Counted from the first letter of the stretch, positions 52,204-64,000 are shown. The stretch is 64,000 bases of DNA from Todiramphus chloris collaris (GCA_025345505.1 JANVCC010000073.1:5407448-5471447), one strand, 5' to 3'. Numbers and translations are program-made. The notes: a model not told the origin generated them from the letters alone.

Positions 52204-54844
52204 CCTCCTACTTTGAGTACAGAATAGGATGGATAGAAATTCAGGGAAGAGCAAATTTCTACTTCTTCCCACCATCACAGGACATATCAAGTGACTTAAA
52301 AGAGTCAGGTAACAATGGGGTTGTGTTTGATGTCTGCCAAAGTAGACGGCAACTATATCAGTTCCAAATACCTTTTGACCACTGTCTTTATATATTTTGT
52401 CATTATGCCAAACATCAGAATCCTTCTTGCGTTTCAGCTGCTACACCTCTTTAATATTCCCTTTGAGCTTCTATCGACATCTAAAAGAATTACTTCAATT
52501 GCCTACTTTAACACCGGCGTAGATACATAGTTATATATATTATCTGCAGTTACAGAATGTAGCTGAAAAGAAATGGAAAAAATTAAATGATCGAACTGAA
52601 GATGACTTAGTTTTCCTATCACACAGCTATGCAGCAATTCATAACACTTTGGGTATCTGTTACTTGAATGTGAAACACCTGCAAGTACAAATGTGTTCCT
52701 CCTTGGTTTATCCAGAAGAAATGCAGACTAATTTTTTGACCAAGATATTGCAATATTTGTGTTTCTACCAACTCGCTTTCAAATCGGCTTTTTTTGCTCT
52801 TACAAGCCTGTAATTTTTAATGGAAGTGGAAGGAAAGGATGTTACAGGTACAAATAAAGGTGCACTTCTAGGCCTACAGATGCTAGACACAGGGTAAATG
52901 CATAGAACTTAACAGAAGTGATATCAAGCCCTTGACAAAGTTGAGGGACATTACTACAGTCCTGGGATATGAAAATATTTTCTCAGAATTCAATTATGGA
53001 ATTCTGTGTGGAGTTAATCTGGTTTCTTAATAGTGTTATGTTACTGCCACGTGAATTCAGCTGGGATGTTGCTTCATGTGCAGCTTTTATAAGACTTAAA
53101 TTACCATTCCAGGTAAGAAGCCAGAAGTACCTAACAAAACGTCCTGATAGAAAAAAGGTGTAAAGACAGAAATTAACTCTTGTTCTCTAACCTTCTCCTA
53201 GCTGAGAATTCAGCAGGAACTGCACTCTTGGAGTTATATACCATTCCTCTCGAGGTTGAAGGAGAGCACTTAGATGAGCCACAGGAAACTGGTTCCGTAG
53301 AGAAAGCAAGCTATTCTGTGATTAGCAGGACTGAGAGGTCTAATTTCCTGCCTTCTGTCACCTCGACTCCCCAGTAACTCCCTCCCCTCAGCCCTTACCT
53401 CTTTACTGAGCGTGTCGGTGTGGCAGGTTTGGACCTGGCTGCTGCTGAGACAGTCTGTGTTCTGCGTTGTTAGCCACCGTGTGTGTGCCCAACCTGGGGC
53501 TGGAGGGGCTTGCAGAAGAAAACGAGCAGAGTTCAGAAAGAGGGGAGATTTCACTGGGGTTTTTGCTGGTTTTCTTGGGGTTTTGGGGTAGTTTTGGTCT
53601 TTCCCCACACCCCACCCCAATTTTTTTGAGTCTGTAGGACCTTTTCTTCCAGTTATCTTCACTTGAGAGGATTCAAAGCTCACAAGTTTTATGTTTGTAG
53701 AGATGAACAACTGGATGGACAGGCAAACAGATGTTGTGCTTACTATACAGAGGGAATGTTTTCCAAATGCCTCTTTTATATGCAAAATTATTACTAAACC
53801 TTCTAATACTTATCTATGCTTTGGAATTATCAGTGTAACTATACTAAATTAGTTTTATTTCACAAACAGCTGCCTTATAGATTATGTCCTGTATTTATCT
53901 TTTTAAGAGAATATTATCTTCTTCTTTCTGGATGGTTTTGACATTTTTGTGAACATTTTGGAACACGTGGTCTTACCAATCATCCTTACAAATTCTTTGA
54001 GTTTTCTTGTGTTCCCAGGTTACCAAAAATAATAATAAAAAAATCTTCGCTTTTCTCTCAGATCAAATGTTAAAGCACACACCAGGCTGCAGTCACATCT
54101 ACATTTTTGATCTGCAGTTTTTATTATCTTGCTTTTCAGAGAGAGCACCTGCTTTTATAGAATTGATAGCAGCAGTTTAGTGCATCCTGATGTCCTTTGG
54201 GCACAGTGGCGAGCTCAGACATATCAGCCGTCTGAGTTTATGAGAACACAGTCACAGCCTAGCTTGGGAAGTTTGTCTGTGTGCCACCAGTGCTTTTCAA
54301 ATTCCGTAGAAATGTCTTTGGGTACTGAATATAGTCTCCCAAAAATGGAAGGCATAAACAAATTTGATTTTTAACATTATTTCACTGGTTGCTCAGTTTC
54401 AGCGGAGCCTTGCCTCAGAATCTGCTTTATTATCCCACGTTAGAGCTATGTAAATTCTCCTCTGTGAATGGAATCATCTATCTAAAAAGGCGTGAGCTGC
54501 ATCCTGCTCCTGCACACACTTCTGCTGATAAAGAAATCCTGCTGCACGCTGGCACCTTAGAATCAAGCTGTGAAGCCACATTTATAAAGCCCCGTGGAAG
54601 AGAATGAAACTACTCTGGCCATTGATTGCAAGACTGTTAGAGCCTTAATAATAACTTTCAGTTCAGCATTTCCTTCCCTTTACCTTGGATACCTTTGAGC
54701 TATGCACTACAAAGGGCAATAAATGCTGACAATATCAGACCATTTTGCTGTAATATTAAAAATAAATGTGAAATTATCAAATAAGTAGATTTTTGTCATT
54801 TTGTCTTGAAAGTATAAAGCAAGTAAAGAACTACTGAGTGTTTT

Positions 54845-54910
54845 TATATATCATTGTGTGTATGTATATACATATATATACTTACATATGTATATGCTTA
54901 TATATAATAA
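54845..54910. repeat. AT/GT dinucleotide-rich microsatellite
   Basis: TATATA, TGTGTG and CATATATATA steps fill this interval, including GTATGTATATACATATATAT. It is a degenerate compound microsatellite that can form cruciforms. Confidence 0.85.
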
Positions 54911-56828
54911 GGAATTTCTATTCTTATATGATAATTCTGCTTCCTTGAGTATCAGGAGGAATTTTGCTGTGATGTTCTTCCCTCCTGAAAGCCTAAGTGA
55001 CTTTGTATCTTCTTAACTGCTGACTGAAAAATAAGGCTTCACGTACTTGCAAAAGCCTTCATGTGTGGCAACAAAGCATTGAAGCTAAAATAACCAACTG
55101 TACTCTCATGCCCTGATACAAAGGAAGCAGATGTATATAGGCATGTAAACAGGTCACTTCCTTTGAATTTTTTATTTTCCTATATTTAAGTTTAGAATTT
55201 TTGAGCTGATAAGAGTTGCAGGTAACATTACCACGTTCAAAACGTTGCCATCTATAGAATGTATATATCTGCAACTGGGAAAGTCAGTGGGAAAGAAAAC
55301 TAGAATGTGTCAAATAATATAATGTTAGGATGTTGTACTCGGATTCAGTTGTCCTTTTTTTGTCCGAGTGCTCTTTGCTTGGGTAGGAAGTATGAAGCAG
55401 GAATAACTAACACTCAATACAAGCCTCACAAAAATTTCATTTTCGTGGTTTGTCAGAAGACTTCTGGTCCATAGCTCTGGAGTCTGGAATGCAGGCAAAC
55501 TGGTATTCTCATTCACCTTCTTTTTGATGTAACTGCCTGAATAAAAGGCCCTTTAAAAGATAAAACTGCTCCGTAATACCTTTTTATGTTCTGTAATCTG
55601 GCATTTTGAGAACTATAACCTTTCTTTTAAAATCTTAAAATGGAAATACATAATATCATACTCATTACACCATTTTAGCAATTACCTTTTCAGGAACATG
55701 TATTTTCAATAGTCTTAAAGTCAAATGTCACAGTATAATCATGTTTCATACACTTGAGTGTTTGATCCTGTGTACATCCCACTGCGAATCCATCAAAGAG
55801 ATTCTACCAGCATGGATTGATTGATCCATATATGTATTCAAAACCTCGTCTTGTGCCGTGCCGAAGGCGTAAAGGTGCATTTGTCATTGGGGAGATTCTG
55901 GACCATGTCAACAGTGGCTGGTTAACCAGCTGTGAAGTCTGTCTGTGGCTTTTGGCTTGCAGGCATCACAGTGCCATGTGCTTCTAAATTCAAGATCCCC
56001 ATTCAGTTTTGGCAGAAGGGCAACTTGTACCCCCAGCACAAGTGGTGCGGTAGAGCTTGCCTGGGGTCCACAGAGCACTTGCACAGCTCTCAGCTGATAG
56101 ATGAGCAGAGCCATGGGTTGTGTAGGAACCAGCAGCAGCAACAGTCACAGATGCCCTGACTCAGCGGGGAGCTCGTATGAACAGAGCACAGTTCAGAGCA
56201 CCTGGACTGCAAGTGAGTAGTTACTGCACATCGGTGCCTGGCTCCCAGAGCATGGAGCTGGCAAGCTTGGGAGAGTTGCAGGCTCTGAGAAATGCCTTCA
56301 AGAGTTGGGGTACTCCCATAAAGGAAAGAAGGTCCAAAGAAAGTTCAGTGTTGCCAAAAGAATATGTGGTCGATGTGGTTACCCTTGAATGTGTCCTTTT
56401 TTGCTGCAATTTCTGAGCACATAGTGCAGTAATTTATTGGTTAAATTTAAACCTCCTTTCCCATACTCTGTTGGAGAGCGCTTGCCAGTCCTGAAAACCA
56501 TCCGTCTTCCTATAGACAACCACTGTATATTTCTGCACCAGAGCCTATTCTGCAAGGCATATTTCTGTACTTTACTTTTTGTGCTAATGTAGGTCTTTTG
56601 CTATTTTTTTCTTGAAGGCAATCAGTCCTCCAAAATATGCTGAAATAGGCCTCCAAATGAATTCTTTCTTAGCATGTTTGAGAATTACCACAGTAGGCAA
56701 AAGCATTTGAAGAAAAACTGCTCTCAAAAATAGCTCAATTAAGAGTAGTAAAGCAATTGTACTCACCTATACAGTGACTACAGTCCTTGAAAATGGATTA
56801 TCCTTGTAGATTTTGCCACTTAGTAGTC

Positions 56829-56912
56829 ATCTTTCTCTCTTCTTTTTTACCTTGTCTTTTTTTTTCTTCTTTTCTTTTCTTTTTTTCTTTTATTTTCTTT
56901 TTTTTTTTCTCT
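56829..56912. repeat. long polypyrimidine (T/C) tract
   Basis: About 80 nt are almost purely T and C, with TTTTCTTTT units and T runs up to 10, broken by only a few A and G. On the transcript it is U/C-rich and lies roughly 500-580 nt upstream of the transmembrane exon. On the other strand it is purine-rich and generates a Lys-rich chance frame. Simple repeat expansion is the plain explanation. Confidence 0.9.
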
Positions 56913-57384
56913 GATTCTGGTTGTTTCCTATATTCTGGAGAGAATCCATAGTAAAAATAAATAATCAGAGCAGTAGTGGCTTCTGCACTGTTTTTTTTGT
57001 ACTCCTGGTGAGATAAGCCCAGTGGTGTGTTAGTGGATGCAGTGGGTACTGCTGGCAACCGTTCCCGTGTCTGAGGCACACCCGTGTAACAAGGCACACA
57101 GGGGCTGCACTTCTTGGAGGACCCCCAGGTACTGTATTGAGAAATAACCTTTCCTCAGCATTACCCTGAATCACGGAGAAGAGTTTAGAATTCATTTCTG
57201 TTATGTTGTTTCACTTACATTTGCTGGAAATCTCGCGGTGTGGTTGAAAAACTTTCAGGACAGAGGGTATTCTGAGAGACACCTCCCTGTCCTTGCTGTT
57301 TTCTGTGGCTATATGAAGCATTTATCGTGCAGTGCTTATGTAGTTCCTTTCACTTCTTAAATCACAAAGTGGTTTTTACAACAT

Positions 57385-57407
57385 GGTTCTTTGTCTTCTT
57401 TTCATAG
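57385..57407 (+). promoter_or_regulatory. 3' splice site of the transmembrane TENM1 exon
   Basis: The sequence GGTTCTTTGTCTTCTTTTCA leads into TAG at 57405-57407. The next base G completes the Arg codon left open by the previous exon, and HFLFKHG follows in frame, so this acceptor is well determined. Confidence 0.9.
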
Positions 57408-57646
57408 GCATTTCCTATTTAAACATGGATCTGGGTCTTCAGCTATCTTCAGCGCAGCCAGTCAGAACTATCCTTTAACCTCCAATACTGTTTACTCTCC
57501 ACCTCCTAGGCCTCTTCCTAGAAGTACCTTTTCCAGACCTGCCTTCACTTTTAACAAACCTTATAGGTGTTGCAACTGGAAGTGCACTGCTTTGAGTGCC
57601 ACTGCTATCACAGTCACCCTGGCGCTGTTGCTAGCCTATGTTATCG
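57408..57646 (+). CDS. TENM1: teneurin-1 internal exon: juxtamembrane and transmembrane helix
   Basis: This 239-nt internal exon has frame [21 protein letters not shown], then [39 protein letters not shown] and a 20-residue hydrophobic helix (57586-57645). It ends with G of a split codon before GTAAGC. As I recall human teneurin-1, this matches it closely; other paralogues have different residues around the helix. The protein is type II: everything before the helix is cytoplasmic, and the very large ectodomain follows in later exons outside the window. The helix is preceded by a basic and Cys-rich patch (YRCCNWKC, 57562-57585), typical of the cytosolic side, with cysteines that could be lipid-modified. 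SPPPRPLPR gives a second proline-rich/basic segment. Known teneurin roles are homophilic and latrophilin-mediated adhesion between neurons; release of the cytoplasmic domain to the nucleus is also reported. Confidence 0.95.
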
Positions 57647-58103
57647 GTAAGCCTCTCTTTTTCTATGCTGAATTATTCTTTACCTTTTCTAGCCTGTTGC
57701 CTTGCTTGCTTTTACACTAATACAAACCATGTTTTGCTGACAAGGTTTGCCTTTGGGTGCTTTGTAAATTCTGGCGAACAAAACGCTAGGTTGGCCAGAG
57801 GTTGAGTACAACGTGGGATTCTCGTTAACTTTCTGCTCTGTTAACCTTGATGCTGCCTAATACAGAAAGAAATACTATTCAAGATGCCACGTTAATTCTA
57901 GCAGAGGACTCCAACTGATTTTAACTGTTGTGATATTTTTCTTAAATTAAACATTTGGATTTGTTGCTCTTAAAAAATTCCTCGGAAAAGACTGGTAATG
58001 CTTAATTATATTTTGCCAAGTTACCTTCATTTCAATTCTTCACTGACCACAGTTAAAATCTTTCTCTTTTTTTCCTGTTAATTCTTGCATCATTGTAATG
58101 ACA

Positions 58104-58207
58104 GTTCTTTTCCTTTTGCTAAGTATAAATAATAGCATATAAACTATTTTGAGAGTTCACTTCTGTAGGGTTTCATATTTGCATATCTTTTCACGTCTGA
58201 AGTATAA
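58104..58207. repeat. ~104-bp dispersed direct repeat, copy 1
   Basis: Aligned by eye with 59686-59789 there are about 14 mismatches in 104 positions and no gap, all within one block. Shared exact cores include GTATAAATAATAGCATATAA and TATTTGCATATCTTT, the latter containing the octamer ATTTGCAT. Flanking sequence on either side is unrelated. It is either two copies of an unnamed interspersed element or a local duplication. Confidence 0.85.
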
Positions 58208-59685
58208 TTGAATGACAGCTAGCTCTAAAAATATGTAGTATTTTACACTGTGTTTTTCCGAGATATTTTGCTGTCCCTTTACTGAACTTATGTTTCAGAA
58301 AAACGGTACATAGGTTGAAGTGCAGTTACTAAATTTCAAACTCATCTTGAACTTCACAATTTTGGCAATTGGCAAGGATTTATCAGCGTAGCTAGAGACA
58401 CTGTCATTTTAGTTTGGAAGATGGATACAATGCGGGTGGGCTTGGAGTCAACGCTGTTTCAGTCATGCAGGGAGAGCAAGTCTTTGGGACTTACTGTATG
58501 GCATTTTGGCTGAACGTTAATTCTTGCATTGCTTTTTCAATCTGAATTGAAAAATATTGCAAAACATTTATTGTGTAGACTCTTAGCAACTGTGGCTTCT
58601 GTAAACGTAGGGAAGTATAATTAATTTTTTGCTTGTGTGATGCACTTTCTCACACACGTTCTTGGTTTGTTGATTTAGTTGCTAGTGAGCAGGAGCCATA
58701 TTATTGCCGGATCTTATAGCTTGAATGGGAGTCAAGCTGGGTTTGCCTGGAAGAGTGGTTGGTGTTTGGTCAAACTTGAGCAGAGATGCAAGTACAGATG
58801 CCTCCAAACAAATATGTGGTTGCTCATTATTTCTGTAGTCTCTGAATAAATGGCTTGATTGTGAAAATTATTACAATTTCAGACATTTTTGTTTCCCACA
58901 GGGTTTTTTGATCCCATAGTGACAAAGTTCTGGTTACTGTCAGTGAGATGCTCATAACGAAGGGTTTTTCACTAACATCCTCATCTAATGCATATGGGAA
59001 AGCAGATTTGATCCTTTCTGGTGTACGGTTATTTGAAGGCACCTGAGGATCCAGTAAGCTGCATTAACTGCAGATTTAGCAAACAGCTGGTGAGCATATG
59101 CCCTCAGTTAGCTCTGGCTGTATCATTTTTGCAGCCTCATCTGTTTGCTACGTATATATCCCACCTACACCACTTAGGTTATATCAGGGTGAAGAACTGG
59201 ATGTTGGATCCCTGCTTAGATTTCAGGCCCTCACTGAAAATGTAACTTTCTGGAGATGCTCTGCTGCTTGTCGTCAGCCTGAGAAGGCTGTGAGCACTGC
59301 ACGTCACTATAATTAAAAACCTCTGCATAAACTTCCTGTAGATGGGTCTGTGTTTCTCGTAATGTAAAGGTGTAACATGTTTTCTTCAGTTGGGTAGAAC
59401 TAGGTAAAATGAAGATCTCTTCATATTTTATGAATTACTAGTATTTGTAGTTATGTTTTCCATAGCAAAATAGAAATCTCTGAACCCAGAATGCTAATTC
59501 AGAAATTTTTCCAAGATGCCCTTATTTGCTAATGTTTGCCCCAGAAATTTTTCAGCTGCATAAGCTTTCCTGCAGAGTCAGGTAGTGTCAGCGAGCTTAT
59601 TACAAATTAATAATCATGCTGCCCATTCCCAGTTGGTTAAATATTTAAGTAAGTTCATGGTCTGTTCTTACAAGTCAGGTACATA

Positions 59686-59789
59686 GTTCTTTCCTTTCTG
59701 CTAGGTATAAATAATAGCATATAAACTGTTTTCAAAACTCGCTTCTGTAGGGTTTCCTATTTGCATATCTTTCCATGTCAGAAGTATAA
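59686..59789. repeat. ~104-bp dispersed direct repeat, copy 2
   Basis: This is the partner of 58104-58207, in the same orientation and 1.58 kb downstream. Divergence is concentrated in the middle (copy 1 TTTTGAGAGTTCACT against copy 2 TTTTCAAAACTCGCT), while the TATA-like and octamer-containing cores are unchanged. Confidence 0.85.
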
Positions 59790-62700
59790 ATGTGCATGTT
59801 TTAAATTAAAGTAGATGAATATACAATTGAATGTAACACTGGAGTTAAAAATCACTCCTCTGAGTGTTTTCAATTTGTTCACCGTGATTCGGGTCCCTCA
59901 GTCCTCACTCCAGGCAGATATTCCTCAAGTCAGAGGGACTTATGTCTGAGCAACGACTACAAACTTGGACCCAAATTGCAAAACAAAACTCATTTTAATT
60001 TCATGATTTAACCTGGGATCAGCTCAGTGGCTGTTACTGGAAGAATAAGGGAGACTTTGTAAAGGCAAAATTATTTTCATCGTTGTATTTTATGGCATCG
60101 TCTACATGAACTTAAAAGGAGCTGTGGGCTTAGGACAAATGAATATAGATCAAAATTTAACATTAAGCTTTTTCTTCCCCTTATCTAAGAACTTAAATGT
60201 GCTTTCTCAAACATCTTTCACTGCCATTTGATGCATGAGCTGCACATTACTGTTAAAAATAGGCCTGAATCTCAGCCTCAAGTCAGAACATTCCTGAAGT
60301 AACCCAAAGCTTATTCCATATCAAAAACTTGCAAGTGGCTTTTTTATTTGAAAGCAACTGAGACCTGTGCCAGAGTGCTCTAAGCTGTGATTTCTTTTCA
60401 ATCTAAAGGTAAAGTAGCAAAATGTTTTTCTTCTTTGATTTTTCAGTCTTTCCCTATTATCAGTGAGACTCAATAGAGAAGCTTTTACTTGAGAACGCAT
60501 GCTTCTCTATCTTTTGCTCCTTTGAACTACTAGCCAGTTAAAAAAAAAATTCCCTGTGTTTCCACTTTGGACCTATAATAACTATGGTTATTATTTGCTC
60601 CTTTCTGAAATAAATTTGACTGTTACATGGACAGTAAGGAAATTCTAGAACCCTGTAACAACTGAGTTATTGAAACCTTTTAGTCATAATTTTTTAGTTT
60701 ATCAAGTAAACATGTATTTTCACTTCAGCAGGAGTAGTTTCTTTGAATAGGTTTTACAAGTCATAGTAGTTACTCCAAAAAAGACCTCATTGCATGAAGT
60801 GGATGTTTGGTCTTCACGCTGTAAATGCGTAGAATTATTTTCTATTGAATCAAGGCATATATTCTTTTCTTTTTTCTTCTGTACTTTCATATATATTGAG
60901 AGTTGTAAGCTATTCATGGCAGCCTGGGGCACAATTGCCTGAATTTGCCCACAGATCGGACAGTGAGGCAGGTGAGTAATTGGGACACCCACCAGGGATG
61001 TGAATTTAATGCACGAGAGGCTGTGGCAGCTTCCCCAGCAGTTCCTGAGAGCCTGGCCAGGACTGTGGGAGCGGGCAGAGCGTTCAGTTAAGGCCAAGTG
61101 AAATTGCCTGTGGGGTGAAAGGCTGACATGGGAAAACGAGTTATCTGTTCTTCAGAGAGCAACAAGAGTTGGGCAGAATCTGCCTGCGAGCGCTCGCTGC
61201 GTCTGGAGGGCACATGAGCAGTGTGTGTTTTAAAGATTTATGCAAATGAATGCTCAATTTTTAAAAGAAAAAAATCTTGAGGGAAAATTATTGAAATCCA
61301 ATTACTTAAAAGGTTTTCAGGTTTTGATAGTAAAACAGAAACAGATAAATCCCTGGCTGTCTTGATGTGGATTTCTCTGGCATGAGGTGTTTGAAAGGAG
61401 TGAGCTGGATCCATGTCACCAGTCCAGGCTCAGATACTTGGAAACTCTTTGGAAAATATGAAATAAAACCCTGTAATTTCTCTAACACTTATAAAATAGC
61501 TTATTTTATCTGGTATGTAAGATGAGGACAAGCAGACACTGTGTACTTCCTGATGTTCAAAGGCAGTAATGTAGATTCCAAAGACAAGAACATACCTGTT
61601 TGATTCATTTCAGTCAATAGTTGTGTCTCTTTGTCCATCTATTGGTCTCTGTTGCTATAAAGAGTCTAAAACAGGCTAGCATTGTGGAATGGTGTAGTAA
61701 ATATTCTCGGTTTACTCTTATTGTAATAAAAACCTAAGATGCTGTCAGCAACTAAAAGAAGAAAGCTGACCAAAAATGCAAGAGTAAAGAAGGCAAATGC
61801 AAGAGATAGAATAAGAAATATGTTTTTCCTGTGATTTTTCAGCGCCACACCATTTTCTTTAAGTACAATACAGTGTTCAATGTGGCTGCTCATCTAGTCA
61901 GTTATTTTTAGCTCATTAGTAAGTAGAATTTTTATTCCATGCTACCTTACCGTTTTATCAGCGGCTGATTTGGACTTGCAAATCACTGGTCCTATTGATC
62001 AAAGGTGCTGAACTCCTACAGTTCCTATTGATTTCAGCAAGAGATGCAAATGTTCAGTGCCTCTGAAAATTGCATCCCATGTTCTTAGATTTAACCATCC
62101 CTGCCTACAAAACGACTATTTTATATACAAATGAATTCTCAAGTATGAATATGAAGTTGGCCCTCTCCTTCACAGTATTATCCCTATTTATGAGCATGCA
62201 CTGGAGGTGGGTGTTGGGTCTTAAATTATATTTATATGGAGGGTAAGGAAAGGAAAACCTTTTCACCGTCTGCCATTGCGGCCCATCACTGTGTACAAGG
62301 GAGAGGAGTGATGGTTTCAGCATTGGGAAAGGCCAGGCCAATTTTAAGGACATATATATCTCAGTGAATAGATTTATAATGTTAGCTACATTGCTTTAAA
62401 AATGATAAAGCAGAAGGAAACATAGAAATCCTTAACTCTGAGAAATAGAAATTATGCAGAGAAGGCTCATGAGGAAAATATGCTGATTTTACACTGAAGA
62501 ATGTTATGGTATAGTAAATGTTGCTACGTGTTTCAGGTGTAGGTAAAACCTGTGATGCAGATGTGCAACTCTGAAATGAGGAACTCCTTAGTGGGCTAGC
62601 TCTGAGACAGGTACCTCAGGGTTTCACAGCTGGAAATCCTGGTACCTCCTCTCTCTGAGCCTGGGTTGTGCTGATTAACTTGATATCATCACAAATCTTT

Positions 62701-64000
62701 AAACGCACTGAGGAGAAAGCCTGGCAGCATTGTACTGTTGCCTGAGATTAGGTTTTCTTTGTTTCTTGGTGTAACATGTGACACGGTAATGAAAAATGAA
62801 CCCAGGCTGGTCGTTATACAATCCAATAGGAGGATTGCAGAAGAGGAGATATTTGTATTCTCAGGTGTAAAAAATATGCTAGGTATAAAGAGAAGGCTGC
62901 TTGCAAAAGAGAAGAGCTTTAGCGTTAAAATGGCTCTAACAAATAAATGGAAAAATCCTTATTTCATGAAAGGCCATATATGGTCCAAAGTAACTTATCC
63001 CTTCAGTTTGGATTTCACCAAATTAAAAAAAAAAGTTTCTTAAGACTGAATCAAATATTAACAGTCTCAAATTTTCAAATTTGGTTATAGCAGAATAACA
63101 TAGCATTTTATTTACAAAATGAGTTCACAAAAGAACACTCCTTCTGTAGGTCAGGATCAGAACTTTGATTCTGACTCTTATTTGTATACAGGTTATTTGC
63201 ATATTGCTTCACCTTTACTGGAACGTGGCTTCATGCCACGGTGAAATCCAGTTTTATAAACAGAACCTGCTAGCAGTTATAGAAAATAAATCATTTTCTG
63301 GCACTTGGTCAGAGCAGGTGCAGAAAGAATATTCCACTGCTGCCATACCTTCTATTGCAGCTCTTCTGAAGTCTAGGCTTCACGAGGATGTGCTACTGAG
63401 ATTGTGGAAAAGAACTGGAAACAGCAGAGAAAGCTAAAGAGAAGCCTTTAGCGAAGGTCAGCAATTTGGAGAGACTTCACGTTTGTAGGATTTTTGTCCT
63501 CTGAAGTTCATTTCACAGGTTGATAAGTACTTATTGCACAGGACTTCTTTGACATCTCCTCGCTACAGAGAGTCTCTTTTGCGGTAGAGCCAAGCCTCTT
63601 ATTCATGTTCTGCCAAACGTGTAGCACAGGAGTTGACAAGCTGTGCTTACACAGAAGGTAGATAAGAATAAATTAAATTAGATCATTGGCTTCATAGCAG
63701 ATGGTGGGTTAATCCAGTTTACAAAGTGAGTTCACAAAAAAAATACCCGCTTTATATATTTGGGAATGTTTACTTGAGTATGCCACAGAATAGTGAGGAC
63801 TGAGTTAGTTTATCTGGAAGCGTCAGTTTTGTTTTATTTAAATGTTGAACAAAATAAGCAACCTGGCTGTTTATTCAGAAGTAAAGACCCAAGCTTTGAT
63901 TCCAGAAAAGACCCAACTGTTTTTACTTATAGCAGTAATGTGAAACATCCCCAAACCTGCCTCAGGATGTAGAAAATCCCTTAGGCAGCATAAAGTCACA

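Larger units (their letters stand above)
44819..57407 (+). other. TENM1: TENM1 intron between proline-rich and transmembrane exons
   Basis: The 12,589-nt intron begins GTACGG and ends TTTTCATAG. The frame joins cleanly (AG|G for Arg). Some teneurin paralogues carry a small alternative exon between these two positions; I looked for a peptide of that kind (QDNLIEMDIL-like) and saw none. Contents: a CpG cluster (44974-45053), short tandem duplications (45515-45550, 50020-50083), a trinucleotide tract (50391-50433), a TTTG-rich tract (52150-52203), an AT-rich microsatellite (54845-54910) and a long pyrimidine tract (56829-56912). The 171-codon minus-strand frame at 53270-53785 resembles nothing known and is probably chance. 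No named transposon was recognised. Confidence 0.9.
57647..64000 (+). other. TENM1: TENM1 intron downstream of the transmembrane exon (partial)
   Basis: This begins GTAAGC, a strong donor. The next teneurin exon should start with two bases completing an Ala codon, followed by a conserved VHLFGL-type stretch; I did not find it before the window ends. Contents: two copies of a ~104-bp sequence (58104-58207, 59686-59789) and AT-rich sequence. Near the end, a 20-bp similarity occurs between 63113-63135 and 63717-63739 (TTTACAAARTGAGTTCACAA). The open frames at 60720-61097 (minus) and 62738-63043 (plus) resemble no family I recognise. Confidence 0.85.

Noticed and set aside
53270..53785. 171-codon open frame on the minus strand inside the TENM1 intron
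   Set aside because: No recognisable domain, no splice context, and composition consistent with a locally GC-richer chance frame.
56798..57097. Minus-strand frame with a long Lys/Glu-rich run
   Set aside because: The run is the translation of the antisense of a simple T/C tract, not a real basic domain.
44578..57646. Assignment of the gene to TENM2, TENM3 or TENM4
   Set aside because: The exon wording ([43 protein letters not shown]) fits teneurin-1 as I recall it; the other paralogues have different residues at these places. A direct alignment would settle it.
1..64000. CRISPR arrays, prokaryotic operons, ribosomal RNA genes or integrated viral genes
   Set aside because: No regularly spaced repeats, no dense co-oriented ORFs, no rRNA-like sequence and no LTR pair or viral polyprotein motif was seen on either strand.

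Overview
The window looks like vertebrate, most likely avian, nuclear DNA: an AT-rich, gene-poor intronic landscape with GT/AG splice sites and few interspersed repeats. The only two transposon copies I can name are CR1 LINE 3' ends, the dominant retrotransposon of birds and other sauropsids. Nothing bacterial, viral or organellar was found. The species cannot be fixed from the sequence.

Only one gene can be supported: a teneurin on the + strand, best assigned to teneurin-1 (TENM1). Two consecutive coding exons are visible. The first (44578-44818) encodes the proline-rich part of the cytoplasmic domain. The second (57408-57646) encodes the juxtamembrane segment and the single transmembrane helix. 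Their splice phases fit exactly: the first ends with AG and the second begins with G, together giving an Arg codon. The rest of the gene (N-terminal exons upstream; EGF repeats, beta-propeller, YD shell and C-terminal region downstream) lies outside the window. More than 44 kb of intron precedes the first exon, 12.6 kb separates the two, and at least 6.3 kb follows the second, as expected for the long 5' introns of teneurins.

Region by region: 1-44577 is upstream intron with a few microsatellites, a 20-bp x3 tandem repeat, a minus-strand CR1 fragment (about 22.3-22.66 kb), a plus-strand CR1 3' end keeping the ORF2 tail (32.34-32.86 kb), a small CpG-dense island (28.3 kb) and several A/T-rich blocks rich in TAAT cores that could be conserved regulatory elements. 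The intron 44819-57407 holds a CpG cluster just after the first exon, short tandem duplications and long pyrimidine tracts. The intron 57647-64000 holds two copies, about 87% identical, of a roughly 104-bp sequence 1.6 kb apart.

The window shows no clear new biological system. The most interesting observations are that retention of either intron keeps an open frame (a very basic, NLS-like tail after the first exon; a hydrophobic extension of the membrane helix after the second), the unexplained 104-bp repeat pair, the CpG island with a 27-codon ORF, and a coding-like stretch at 24.4-24.7 kb. Almost all other open frames in this window are best explained as chance.
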